Assembly: GCA_024220525.1 (NCBI GenBank)
Contig: JAMYWO010000206.1
Span: 1 to 64,000, forward strand
Direction of reading: 5' to 3'
Length of the DNA stretch: 64,000 nucleotides
Source: Cochliopodium minus
Taxonomy: Eukaryota > Discosea > Himatismenida > Cochliopodiidae
Shown here: positions 35,041-49,103 of the stretch, piece after piece
Position numbering within the stretch: position 1 is the stretch's first letter
Layout: each line of letters begins with the position of its first letter
Made by a program: the position numbers and the translations under genes
The notes under the pieces: generated by a model
Seen by the model: the letters and a program-made list of their open reading frames with translations, nothing else
What the model was told of the DNA's origin: nothing
Database searches by the model: none

Positions 35041-36374
35041 ATGATCAATAAAGAAGTGAAGAAAAGATCAAACATGCCAGATATCAACAAAAAAAGAAAA
35101 AATCCCAAAAATGGGCAAGATGTGAATGAGAAAATCAGTATCGAAGTTAACAGAAATTTATTTATTTGCCCTAATTGTAGTAATTTATTACATGAGCCAA
35201 TCGTGGCAGTATGTGGGTAAAAATAATCGATCTTGATAATAAATTAAACTCTCAAAATAAACTAACATTTTAGGCACACTTATTGTTCATCATGCTTGAT
35301 AAAGTAAAAAATATTTTCCAAATCAGTTTAAGATATAAAATAAATTACTTCATATCATCTCAACACCATATAGGAACATTAAAAAAATATATAAAATATA
35401 TTTAAATTTAATTAATATATCATTAAAGATTGCTGAAACTGGAAGAAAAATGTCTATACTGTGGAAAAAAGCTAGAAATGATTGCAGAAAAAAGCTGCGA
35501 GCTGATAGAAAAAACGATAACAAAGTTTTTCAAGGAAGAATATAACAGCAGAGCGAAAGAAATCAAACAGATGTTCAAAGTGAACGATAATGTGGAAATT
35601 CTTCTCTACAAAACTTCCAATTACGTTTTGTTGCCTCATCGCAATCTCGTAATTCAGTTCAACGAGATGAGTTTTCAGGAAAAATTCAAGGATTGTGTTA
35701 AATTCAACAATTCCCGCTTTGGCTTCTTTTTTGATTCTGAATTAAGTAGTGTTGGTACCATTGCTTACATCAAGGGTTTTTTATATTTCTTTTTATTTTA
35801 TAAATTTTTTATTATTATTATTTTAAAACATTTTTACATTATTCTTTTTTTAGCTTTGTATTTATTTTTTTTTAATTCAGATTTCATTTATGATCACCAA
35901 AATGATGTGATGACTCTAAAGGTAGTTGGGCAACAGAGGTTCGATGTTGTCAATTCCGAGATCCGAGAAGATGGATTCACCTATGCTAAGGTCAAAATAT
36001 TGAATGATGAAGAAGAGGTATCCTTACACAATATTTAATTAAATTAAATTTATTTTAAATAATTTTATATAATTAGATTAAACATATTTTTTTTTATGAC
36101 TTAATTCCAATTTTTTTTTTAGGATAACAGCTCCGAAATTTTAAATTTTCTTAGAAATTATGTCTACATCGGGTACGGTTCTGCTTTGGAGAGCATCGAA
36201 GAGAACTTTGGACGTCGCCCACTTGACTCAATAAGTTTTATTTACTGGCTCATTGATTTTCTCCCCATCCCCAACAAGTCCAAGCAAAAGTTTATCCAGC
36301 TGTCTTCTACCTTGGAACGTTTAACCGCTTTGAAACATATTGTAAATTATGCGCCAATCAATATAAAGAATTAA
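35041..36374 (+). CDS. RING finger plus LON-domain protein (LONRF-like), 5 exons
   Basis: Exons 35041-35216, 35274-35303, 35429-35775, 35881-36017 and 36123-36374 give 313 residues. A C3HC4 RING is formed across three exons: LFICPNCSNLLHEPIVAVCG, HTYCSSCLI, KCLYCGKK. After a helical linker comes the Lon N-terminal substrate-binding fold: YVLLPHRNLVIQFNE, RFGFFFDSELSSVGTIAYI, then GQQRFDVVNSEIREDGFTYA and a helical end (PLDSISFIYWLIDFLPI). No AAA or protease domain follows, so it is not Lon protease. In animals RING plus LON proteins (LONRF) are E3 ubiquitin ligases for misfolded proteins. The ATG at 35041 is used; a few upstream codons are open but lack another ATG. Confidence 0.88.
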
Positions 36375-36459
36375 AAAGTTTTAAATTAAACTTTGAAAGT
36401 GTATCAAATAACTAAAAATTAACTTATAAAGTGAGATTTATTTCGCTAATTAAACTTTT

Positions 36460-38060
36460 TCAATTTTTGGAAATCACAAACTCTGAAGGAATATATTTAT
36501 CGAGGAAACTTCTACGATGCTTCAAATAATTTTTGATGTTAAGCTCGCCTGTGATTTGCTTGCAGAAAGTGACAATGGTATCAGTGGCAACGCAAGCAAA
36601 TCTTTCAAAAGTTTTTTGTAAATTTTTTTTAAAAAAAATTGGTTTAAAAATAAATACATATGGGCATTTTTAAAAATGTTGGAAAAGGCCAACACAGGCT
36701 CAAGGTCGTCCTCCAAACAATAAGAGAGTTCTAATTTTTCCATGTCAATCAACAATCCAATGAATTTTGGTTTGTTTAATTTCCCGCACTGTTTAGAAAT
36801 TAAAAAATTTTAAAAGAAAAGAAAAGAAAAAGAAAAATTACTCTGTGTTTTCCGAAAGTGTAAGTTAAAATGATTATTTTAAATATTTTTTAAAAAAATT
36901 TTTACATGTGTTTAGACTTTTTTAAAAATTTTTTTTATTTTTTGAACAACAAAAAAAAGTTAAAATGACTTTACATTGTGTTTCACTGCTGAATGGTACT
37001 GATGACTTAATCGGTCATCATATCCACTTACGATGCAACTGAAAATAAAAAAATATTGAAAAAATGTTTTGAAAAATAAATAATAATATTATTTAATTAC
37101 CTTTCTGATCCTCCTATATTAAATTTTTTTTTTTTGACTTATTTTGCTCAAAATTAAATCTTTCTTACCAATACATCCATCCAATGGAATTTTCCTGTTG
37201 TCTCCCAACCCAAAAAAAATGTAACCACCAGACTGAAAGAAAAAAAAATTATCTAATATCAATTATTTTGAGTTAACAAAATATTTTACCGAAACTGTTG
37301 ATAGAATTTATTTAAAATAAAAAAAAAACTTTAAAGATTTGTATCTTTTTTCACCCTTGTCCAATTTAAATTCCAAAAAATGAATTCCTTGAGAAAAATT
37401 TTGGACAGAAAGAATACTTTTTTTTTTTTGGAATTAATTTTGTAAAAAAATCTCACTTTTTTACCAATTCTTTTTTTTTTTTTTTTTTTTTGAAAGATGA
37501 ATTAATATAAATGATAAATTTGAAATTTTACCCATGATTTGTAGAAAGGTCCATACGAAAATGATCTTTTATCTGGGCTGATTGTGATAGTTTTACCTTT
37601 CTTTTTTTTTTTTGTAAAATTGTGAATAAAAATTCCAAAGAAAATTTAAAATTCAACTCACACAATCCTCATTCCAAGCAAATTGAAAGATATTTCTGTA
37701 GACTGTGCTCCAAAATTGATTTGTATCTTTTGAATTTGTTATCTGATATATAAATATTTTAAAGAAAAGTTTTAATACAATTATATTTATATTATATAAA
37801 TTGATTGGTGAATGGATAGTTGTTTGTGTTAATTTTATTTTTACACAAGGATTCTGATATTCTAACACATCCTTTTCGGTCATTTCATATCCCATTTTGG
37901 CATTCACCATTTTTCTCCATAGCATGTTTCCATAGGAAGAATTAAAAATGAGATTTTGGGAATATTTATTAATGAGGCCGCAATTATAAATCTCATTCAC
38001 CGTGAAATATTGAAAGATCTCAACAACAATTTGTTTCGGAAATATTTCTAAAAAATTCAT
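36460..38060 (-). CDS. F-box protein with SPRY-like domain, 8 exons
   Basis: Exons 37845-38060, 37662-37742, 37532-37600, 37169-37232, 37101-37113 (13 nt), 36975-37038, 36658-36788 and 36460-36601 give 259 residues. The N-terminus is an F-box (FPKQIVVEIFQYFTVNEIYN, then LWRKMVNAK). The middle resembles a SPRY/B30.2 fold: ISPDKRSFSYGPFYKSW, SGGYIFFGLGDNRKIPLDG, then PKFIGLLIDMEKLELSYCLE. Animal FBXO45 has the same F-box plus SPRY order, and acts as the substrate receptor of a ubiquitin ligase. The SPRY assignment is by pattern only and is weaker than the F-box. It converges with the RING-LON gene, 85 bases away, so two ubiquitin-pathway candidates sit side by side; this may be chance. Confidence 0.72.
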
Positions 38061-38866
38061 TCACCCTTTTTTTTTAATTTCAGACTTTTGTTTTAATGTG
38101 TGAAAATACAAGAAAAATGTGGCAAAAGGAAAAATTATTTAGGATAATGAAGATTAAAGTTTCTTTATGATTTGTTAACAGATGGATTGTCAAAACCCAA
38201 TCAGTCAATATATTTAGTTTTTGAAAAATCAAAAATAAACTTGGATGGGAATCATTCTTGTAAGATATTACTTTATGAATTCACACCTTTTTTTGAAAGA
38301 TAACTTCAAAATTATGAAAACATTCTTTGACAGTAAATTGAATTTCTCTTTTCTTCTATTCAAGATCTCAAGTTTAATGAAAATAAATTCTTGGAACATT
38401 TTTTGTTCTATGTATTGCCTCTAAACCCAAAAATGAAATTTTGAATAATTCCAATCCCCAAAAAGCAACAACATTCAAAGAAAATCTCCTTAAAATAGAA
38501 CAACATCCCATCCTCTTGTTTTTTACTTTCAAAAACAACTCATCTAACTTTTTCTTCCTAATTTCAACAAAGAAGAGGATGATGGATAGGGTGGATTGTT
38601 TTTTCTCATTTTATCTCGTGTTTCTCATTCATCACCCGAAAGGGAAAGGGGTGCTTTTGATAGTTTTCAATTATCTCAATTTCACTACAGAAACTCCTCA
38701 AAAAAAACAATTTCCACAAAGCTATATTCCTTCATTCTCATTTTGAAAAAAGATTCACAAAGTGTATCATTCATTCTTGTAGAGTTTGTTTAAATAAATT
38801 TTATTGTGATTTTTCTTTGAATATTAAAGATTCTCTTTGATTATCATTTTGGATAAATAAATAAGT
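38061..38866. other. 806-base stretch without a supported gene
   Basis: Short frames are open on the plus strand (about 38216-38303, reading KSKINLDGNHSCKILLYEF; and about 38596-38793, reading SRVSHSSPERERGAFDSF), and the composition near 38560-38700 is less AT-rich than spacer. They lack clear starts, splice signals and family motifs. The stretch may contain a decayed gene. The end near 38060 must carry the F-box gene's promoter. Confidence 0.4.
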
Positions 38867-39406
38867 TCAATCATTCTTTGATTTTGATCTATTCACTGCA
38901 AATCTTATTCCCATATATTTTGATAAAGTTGCAACTATCCATTTTATAAACATTGAAAATGATACATCTGCACCAAAAAAATAGGACAGAAGATCAACAG
39001 AAATATATAATCCTAAGATGATCATCGCATTGTTGTAAATATTTTGTTTTTCAACATATGGTGTGATGAATGTTGTAATAAGAAAATAGAAGAGTGGGAA
39101 AGAGAATGCTATACTAACGAGAGGTGATGCTTCTTGTATGTAGAAATCATAATGTTCTTCTGTTTGATTTGGTTTGATCAATTTTGAATATATCTATTCA
39201 AATGAGATTATTATATTAATTCATATAATAGAAAGTGAAATTTTTTGATTATGAAAATATGCCATTAAATATGATTTTAATACCACAAGATTGAATATGA
39301 TTAAGGCCAATAAGCATATATGAGAAAAGATCCAACAAAATATGATTCTCTTTATGTTATATTTTGGAAGTTTATTTACTTCTATCTTGTTTTCTTTTTT
39401 TTTCAT
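38867..39406 (-). CDS. Four-helix membrane domain: small gene or 3' exons of the MORN-ROCO gene
   Basis: Two exons (39284-39406 and 38867-39193) give 149 residues if read as a separate gene from the ATG at 39406. Four hydrophobic segments are visible: RIIFCWIFSHICLLALIIF, PLVSIAFSFPLFYFLIT, NAMIILGLYISVDLLSYFF and FIKWIVATLSKYMGIRF. The C-terminus is basic (RSKSKND). I do not recognise the family. The ATG lies only 11 bases beyond the stop codon of the upstream kinase-like gene on the same strand. An alternative 59-nt intron (39394-39452) would remove that stop and fuse the two frames exactly in phase. Which is right decides whether this is an independent membrane protein or a membrane tail. 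Confidence 0.65.
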
Positions 39407-39417
39407 TTTTTTTTTTT

Positions 39418-42400
39418 TTAATGTTGATTTTCATGTGATAAAGAGGAAAAACTGATCAAAAAATTATTTTGGTTGCATGTGTACTTGGGGGTATGTTCAG
39501 TTTTGTATGTTTTTTCTTTTTCTTCGGGTTGATTTTGAAATTGGCTCAAGTTATCTTGGATAATAAGATTATCAGGGATCGTAATTTTAACATCCGGAAT
39601 ATTGGGGAGTGGTAGCTTGAATTCTTCGTTGAAATATTTAAGATAATCATTTGCATCATGAATCATGATGGTTTTATTGTCCAAAATAAGATTTTCATTG
39701 GCTTTTTTGAAGTAATACTGTATGAAAGCCTTATCATTGATCTCCCTAATTTTTTTGCAGACATAAGCCAAAGCAATCAAGTCATCTTTGAAAGAAGGAA
39801 CCTTTGACTTTGTTACCATTTGAGATCTACCATTAGAAATAAAAAGTTTGTCAGAGGTGTTTATTCTTTCAGCATGGATGACAGAACTGTAATCACCAAT
39901 GAAGAAAGATTCATTTTGGGGATCGAAAAAGATGTTTCTGACGTGGATAGTTTGGTGAATGAGATTATTGGAGTGCATGATGGATAAAGTGTAAAGAATT
40001 GATTTGAACAAGTTGTTTAGTCTGTCTTTGACTGAAAAATCAACATCAGTGATGGGAATAGAATTGGGATTAACATAAAAACACAAGAAAGGTTGTCTAA
40101 AGAAACAAAAAGAAGGAAACAAGTTGGATACAAGTACTTTATCAGTGTTGTTGGTATTATTGTTGGATATCTCAGTTAAATTTGAGTCATTTCTTTGAAG
40201 CTTTGTATCCAAAATACTGTGTGTTTCCAAGGAGAATTTAGTGATCGATGCACTTCTAGTAATTTCCGGTGGTTTCACGTAGCTATTGTATTTGAGCTGT
40301 TTGAATATTGATGCTTCTCTCTATTTTGTAAAAAAAAAATTAATTTTAATTAAACTTTTTAAATTTTTTAAAATTACTTGAAAAGCAACTCTGTTTCTCC
40401 CTTCAAAGTTGTCCAAAACTTTGATCCTCTCTTTGATGTATGTATATTTCTTTGTAGATAATTGATAAGAATACCAAATCACCTAAAGAATTAATAGTAA
40501 TTAGTTTAAGAAGATTTCGTTTTAAAAAAAGGGGTTTGTCAAACCTGATACTCATTGAATTGTATTTTGGAAAAAAGGATGAAATCATCAAAAAGTAGAT
40601 TACTGTTCCCACAACGCTCACAAAAAGATAATTTTAAAGAAGAGTTTGAAGAACAAAAAGCGCAAAAAATATCATATTTGTCGATCAAAGGGTGATCATC
40701 TTTGTTGAATTCGAAACGAGCAACATCACTTTGTATTTCTTCATACAAAATGGGTTGCAGATCGAGGGAAGAGAAAAAACTCTTGATAGAAATATAGACG
40801 ACCATGTCCACATATTTTAGAAGTTCCTCATCTTCACTTAATGAACAAACATAAATTTCAAATTTCATTTTTTTGCACAAATAGATGAATATTCTGTTGT
40901 TGGGTGTTTTTATTGACAAAAAAGATTCTCCTATTTGATCTTCTGAGAACTCAAAGTCTTGTGATGATCTTTTGATCGAACAATAAATGTCTGAAAGAAA
41001 ACCTGGCGGGAAAAAAGGGATTTCATATTTGAAAGCTTCTTTTGGCAATGTCTTCATAGTTTTGTCTGACTTTTTACATAAAAGAGGACTGATGAACCTT
41101 GCATCAGAAAGTTGATTAGGATTTGCCCTTCCTATTAATTTAAATGAAAAAGAAAATAAATAGAAAAATTTGATAGTTAAATTTACCCACTGGAAAAATT
41201 ATTCCCAGGTAAACAAGGAGAGATTTAATGTATTCCATGATGATATTTCCGTTTTTGAGCAAGTGAAAGTTTTTGAAAGAGTTTTCTCTAATTGGAGGCC
41301 AAATTTCTTTCCAAGAAAGCGAATGGTTTGCCTAAGAAATTGATTAATTTTTTAAAAAATAAAAATAATAAGGAATTTACACTCAATTTCTCGAATAATT
41401 TTAGGAGTTCTTGCATTAATGAGCCAATGAAAAGATGATCAGTTATAATGAGATTCTTCACTCCAATTTGATTGGTGTGTTTCTCACCAAAATATAAAAT
41501 TTCATTCTCAGAGTTGAGATGACCCAAAGTCTTCACAAGATTTTTCTCATCAAATTTCGAATTCTCCAAAAACTTTTCCAAAAGGATAACTGGGGTTACG
41601 TTCTCAACAGAAAATTTTTTGAGCTCCTTCAAACACTCTTTGTGTCTTTGAGTAAAGGTAGAGCGGAGATAAACATAATGAGAATCGATGACATCTGAGA
41701 TTTTTTGAATGTCTTTAGAAAAAGTGGAGTAAGTGACTATAGAAATGTCATTGTTCACATCAAAAACAAATTTGAGTTGTTTCATTTTCATTATCTCTGT
41801 GATTTTGATTTTGAGCTTCTCCAACACCAGCATTTTCTCTTGAATTTTGTCGGCATGTGTTGCAACGATATAGAGACTACTCTCTTTCCTTTTTGAAGAG
41901 TAAAAAAGAAAGCAGAGCCAATACTCAAGATCTTCGTAATTTTCATTCATGATGTCCAACAAATTAACAACAAGTAAAAACAAAGATCCATATTTGAAAA
42001 GGTGTTTGTGAATGAAATTGTACTAAATTAAAGATGTATTCATTGAAACATTTTTTAAAAAAAAAAAAAAAAAAAAATTTTGTACCCTTTTGTCACCATC
42101 AAATTTCCAAAAATAAAAAGAGTTGCCATTTTGAGAGTTTCTCCATTGAGTTTTTGTAAAAGAAGTTCCAATCGACTCACTTTGAGACAAGAGGCTAGAC
42201 AAGCTAAATTGGTAATTCAACTTTTCTATTAACTTTGTTTTTCCTGATTTTTCTCCTCCAATAAACATCACAGTGGTGTCCCATGCGTTCATATCGAAAG
42301 TAGACTTGTTTTTGAATGTGATTCTCCAAATGGGGTCTTCTCCCTGTATGAACTTGTTGATGGATGAGTTTAGAAGTTGGTTTGTTCTTCCCTTGTTGTC

Positions 42401-44008
42401 AAAAAAAGCACCAGAACTTTATAAAAAAAAAAAATTTAGTAAATAAAAAAAAAAAAGAAAGATTCAATCTTTTGTTTAAACTTTTAACCTTTCTCTGTTA
42501 TCTTCAAAAAACCCAACATAAGATTTCGCACCAATGTTATTGTAAGACATCCCAAAACCTTTCCTTTGGTCATTCTCCCAGATTCCTCTATACTCTTTCT
42601 TACCCTTGATGTAAGAAGTGCCCTGGCCATTCCTTTTGTCATTGGCCCAAACACCAATGTAATTTTTGGTATCCATGAAATAAGAGATTCCATTCCCGTT
42701 CCTTTTTGAATCTTGGAAAAAACCATCATAAATTAATTCCTCTTTATTGTACAGCATTCCTCTACCACACATTTCCCCTTTGTACCATTCTCCCTCATAC
42801 ACCAAATGGTTTTGTTGGAATGTTTTTCCTTTTCCATGAAAGAAGTTTTCTTTGAAATTTCCGTGATACTCAAAGCAGCCATCAGAGAATTTGAAAATAC
42901 CACAGACAGGAGAGTATTCGGTATTATGTGTGTTCTGTAAAATGGTACCAATAAAAACTGAATTGTCTTCCGAATGGCCCACCCAGTATCCTCTCTTTTT
43001 GGTTGCGATCATCGAAATTTTATCTCCTAAATAATTTATTGATAATTCTGCTTTGCCTTCGCTGTTTGTCTCTCCTCCCTTTTCGATGTGATACAAGCTA
43101 AAAAAAGTGCAATCTATTTTTGTTATGTTGAGATATAGTTCTATCCCATCGTTGCTGTTTAGTTTTAACACAATATCTTTGAAGGGAGAAGGAGAATTCA
43201 GATATAATGCAGATTTAAAGCTTTCTATCAAATCTTCTTCAACATCTGTCAATTTTATCCTGCATTTAAGCAACCATGTCTCAAGATCTTTCAAATCTTC
43301 GAATCTTTTTTCTTCTATTTCTTGATTTTTTTGAAGAAATGTTGGTGTTATCACTTCTCTTTGTTTTAATGACCATCTTATTGTGTTATAGAAGCAATTT
43401 GATTTCAAGAAAGAAGGTAATTTCAAATCTAATTTCTTGATAAACTGTTCTACAAATTTTAATTCTATATTTTCCTCTTCTTCTTTATTTTTATTGAATT
43501 CTATTATATATTTAATAATGTTATCCATCATCTCTGGATCTTTCTTTATTAATGATATTATCTTCTTCCCATTTTGCAATAATGGATATATGACCGAAAT
43601 AAAATTGATTTTCAAATCATCTTTTTGTATTTCGATCAAACTATCATGACGAAGTATATAAATTATATATTCACTAGTGTATCAAAATCTTTACCCTCTA
43701 TCCCAATATATCAATTTTTTACCGAAATGTATACCAAAATGGGTCGCAACATTTGTCATTATATTGAATTCTTCATTCCCTTCTCTTAATTCATCAACAC
43801 AATTCTGAAATAATATTATTCTCAAAAATAAATACTCTCCCTTTATGTCTTCAAACAATTTATTTCTTATTAATTTTTCATCGGTAAGAGATTCGTATTC
43901 ATCTCTTATAGCAAAATGCTTATCTATTCTAAATTTCTGCCTGATCAATTGTTTCAAATCTTTGGTTGATCTTATTTCCTTGATATCTCCAAAATTCCTT
44001 TTACTCAT
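39418..44008 (-). CDS. MORN-ROC-COR-pseudokinase protein (ROCO family), 8 exons
   Basis: Exons 43695-44008, 42489-43640, 42086-42416, 41381-42022, 41187-41331, 40545-41131, 40378-40482 and 39418-40320 give 1,392 residues. After an unrecognised helical N-terminus, six MORN repeats lie at about 361-488 (YEGEWYKGEMCGRGMLY, YIGVWANDKRNGQGTSY). The Ras-like ROC GTPase follows, with P-loop GGEKSGKT near 544 and base-binding ATHAD near 655. A COR-like region, a CAFC/CERC zinc-ribbon-like pair near 1,014 and a kinase fold (VAFQREASIFKQL, ILYTLSIMHSNNLIHQ) come next. The catalytic loop reads HQTIHVRNIFF and the DFG position reads GDYSS, so the HRD aspartate is missing and the kinase is probably inactive. 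ROCO proteins such as LRRK2 use GTP-linked dimerisation for signalling; here MORN repeats replace leucine-rich repeats. Confidence 0.82.
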
Positions 44009-44306
44009 TTTTTATTATTCAAAAAAAAATTTATCTCTTTTATTTCACAAACAAATTCAATTTTAATTTATTATGGAGATATTGATCTCAACATCTTGAG
44101 AAGAAACATTATTCATTGGAAATTTCTGGAATAAAAAAAGTTTAATTAAATAAGTCAAAGTTAATTATAATATATATTCTACTACAAATGAAAGATTCAA
44201 TATGAAATCTTTCATTTTGTTTTCTTTTATTTTTCTCAGTAAATCAATTAAAGAGTATGAAAAAAAATATTAAGAAAAAACAAATAAAAAAAAATTGTTA
44301 ATAAAA
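44009..44306. promoter_or_regulatory. Divergent intergenic spacer (MORN-ROCO / ArgRS)
   Basis: These 298 AT-rich bases separate two divergent start codons and must hold both promoters. No specific element can be named and no frame is open. Confidence 0.4.
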
Positions 44307-46339
44307 ATGGAAAATAATACAAATAATTTAAAACCCACTGAACGTGAAATATATCAAAAAGAAATTGCAGAGAAATTATCTAAAGTATTGGGATTGCCAG
44401 CTGATGAATTGGATAAATGCTTAATATTACCAAATATTACCACATCAACTTTAAATAAGAAAGATAATAAAAAAGAAGAAAAGGAAGATGAAAATGAAGA
44501 TAAAATTGAGGAGAACGATAATGAAGATACAAAACAACAATTAGAGGTGCCTGATTTCTCCTTATCCATTCCCTCATTGAATCGTTTCAAGAAACAATTC
44601 CCTCAATTTCAAATGCAAGGAGCACCTGATAAATTAGCATTGGAATGGGCAAGCAAAATAGAGATAGGAGGAAAAATTGAAAAGGTGATAAGTTCTGGTC
44701 CATTTATTAATTTTTATGTGGAGAAGAAATCTTTTATTAAATCTGTATTGGGACGTGTATTTGAAGAAAAGGAAAAATATGGATTTTCTGAGATTGGAAA
44801 GGGGAAGAAGGTCATTGTGGAATATAGTTCTCCCAATATCGCCAAGCCATTTCATGCAGGACATTTGCGTTCCACCATCATTGGAAACTTCTTGAAGCAT
44901 TTGCATCGTGCTTTGGGATATGAAGTGATTGGAATCAACTATCTTGGTGATTGGGGAAAACAATTTGGTACCTTTTTCATTCATATATTATTTAATATTT
45001 TGACATCATCTTTAAATAATCATATTTATAACTTATCAAAGGATCATTTGACATATTAAATTTTATTTTCTCACTTTTTTTTTTCAAAGGTCTTTTGGCA
45101 ATCGGATTTGAAAAGCATGGAAGTGAAGAATTATTGAAGACTGATCCAATCAAGCATTTGTATGATGTTTATGTAGCAATCAACTTAGATGCAGATGAAG
45201 ATCCAACCATCCATGATAAAGCTCGTGAATATTTCAATCAAATGGAGCAGGGAGACAAAAAATCTTTGGAATTGTGGCAAAAGTTTCGTGATATGTCCAT
45301 CGAAGAATACAAACGTATCTATGGACGTCTCAATATCGAATTTGATGTTTATTCTGGAGAATCTCAATTCTCAGAGGGAATGAAAGAAGAATTGAAAAAC
45401 TTGGATAAATTAAATTTGATGAAGAAAACAGATAATGGAGCTAATGTAATTGATTTGCAAAAGTTTAAGCTTGGAATCACCGTTGTACAGAAGAAGGATG
45501 GATCCACCCTCTACATCACTCGTGATATCGCTGCTGCAGTTGATCGCCAAAAGAAATACAACTTTGATGAGATGTTCTATGTCGTCGCTGCTCCTCAAGA
45601 TCTCCATTTCAAACAACTCTTCAAGACTTTGGATTTGATGGGTTATGAATGGTCCAAGAAATGTAACCACATCAACTTTGGAATGGTCAAGGATGGTACG
45701 ATCGAAGGAACTGAAGGAGAATCTGTTGTCAAGAACATGAGTACTCGTAAAGGTCAAGTCATCTTCTTGAAGGACATCCTCGATAAGGCTAAACAAAATG
45801 TTTTGGAAGTGATGAAGAAGAATGAAAAGAAATTCTCTGAAATCGAAAATCCTGAAGAAATTGCGGATATTGTTGGTATCAGTGCTGTCGTCATTCAAGA
45901 TTTGTCTGCTCGTCGTATCAAAGACTACGCCTTCAACTGGAAACGTATCGGAAACTTTGAAGGTCATACTGGTGCTTACTTGCAATATGCTCATGCTCGT
46001 CTATGTTCCATGGAACGTAAAGTAGAAAGTCAAGGGACTGTTCTTAACAAAGATGCCAACTTGGATCTTTTGGTTGAACCTGAAGCATTTTTGTTGGTCA
46101 AGGCTATTTCTTTGTTTAACTATACCTTGATCAATCTCAAAAAGTCTTATGAACCTCAAACTCTTGTCTCTTATCTTTTTGAGCTTTCCCATGCTATTTC
46201 TCGTTGCCACAACACTTTGTATGTTTTCAATGAGAAAAAGGATATTGCTGATGCTCGTTTCTTCCTCTTTTGGGCCGCAAAAAATGTCTTGTGTAATGGT
46301 TTGAAGATTCTTGGTTTGGTTCCAATTTATCGTATGTAA
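44307..46339 (+). CDS. Arginyl-tRNA synthetase, 2 exons
   Basis: Exons 44307-44967 and 45090-46339 give 636 residues. The ATG at 44307 is used; a few upstream codons are open but lack ATG. The N-terminal region includes an acidic insert (KEEKEDENEDKIEENDNED) and the Arg-N domain. The class Ia signatures are PNIAKPFHAGHLRSTIIGN (HIGH motif as HAGH), INYLGDWGKQFGLLAIGF, and KNMSTRKGQVIFL (KMSKS equivalent). The DALR anticodon-binding domain follows (YLQYAHARLCSM, SRCHNTLYVFNEKKDIADAR). The enzyme charges tRNA-Arg with arginine. No mitochondrial presequence is visible, so this is likely the cytosolic enzyme. Exon 2 is GC-richer than its neighbours, as expected for a highly expressed gene. Only one intron interrupts it, fewer than in most genes here. 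Confidence 0.95.
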
Positions 46340-46536
46340 AGACAAATGCATCTTCCCAGAACCATTTGCTTTTTTAAAAAAATTATAAATAAAAAAATTA
46401 TTTAATTAAAAATCATTCGATAAATAGAATCAAGCTCAATCCAAAAATAAAAATTAACTTTTACTTTGATTTAAATAATTTAATGTTCCAAAAAGTTTGC
46501 CAATAAAGGCTTAATCAAAATGTTGTTGAGTGAAAC

Positions 46537-48815
<2,279 letters not shown>

Positions 48816-49103
48816 TTTTTCATTTTTGATGTCTTTTCAATTTATTTTGTTAGCTTCTATTTAATTTTGAAATTTTTTTTGATTTATTACCAAAATCATG
48901 GGAAGAACATTGATTAGTTTCAATATTATTTTTATTTGTTGGGACTATGTGAGACAAGGTGATATATATTCTTTTGATGGATTTGTTATCACTTTTATTG
49001 TTCATTTTTTATTTCTCCTTTTTTTTTTATTTTTTATATATGCTGTTGTATTTGCAAACACGTTGAAAAAAAAAAAATCAAAGATCCATTCTTTCAATTG
49101 AAA

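Noticed and set aside
38441-38746. 101-residue plus-strand frame
   Set aside because: Its first codon would be TTG, its content is Phe/Lys/Asn-rich spacer-like sequence, and a shifted frame over the same bases looks no worse. No splice-supported model could be built.
40620-40690. Reading the CAFC/CERC pair in the ROCO protein as a RING or C1 domain
   Set aside because: Only four cysteines are visible within about 20 residues; this fits a small zinc ribbon and not the eight-ligand RING or C1 patterns.
45410-45994. 194-residue minus-strand frame within arginyl-tRNA synthetase
   Set aside because: The plus strand carries conserved synthetase motifs throughout; the antisense frame has no motif and reflects the better base balance of this highly expressed gene.
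48898-49101. 67-codon frame with a hydrophobic stretch (VITFIVHFLFLLFFLFFIY)
   Set aside because: It fills the divergent spacer between AGPS and the coiled-coil gene, and its hydrophobicity comes from T-rich spacer DNA. It has no recognisable partner or motif and ends two bases before the next start codon.
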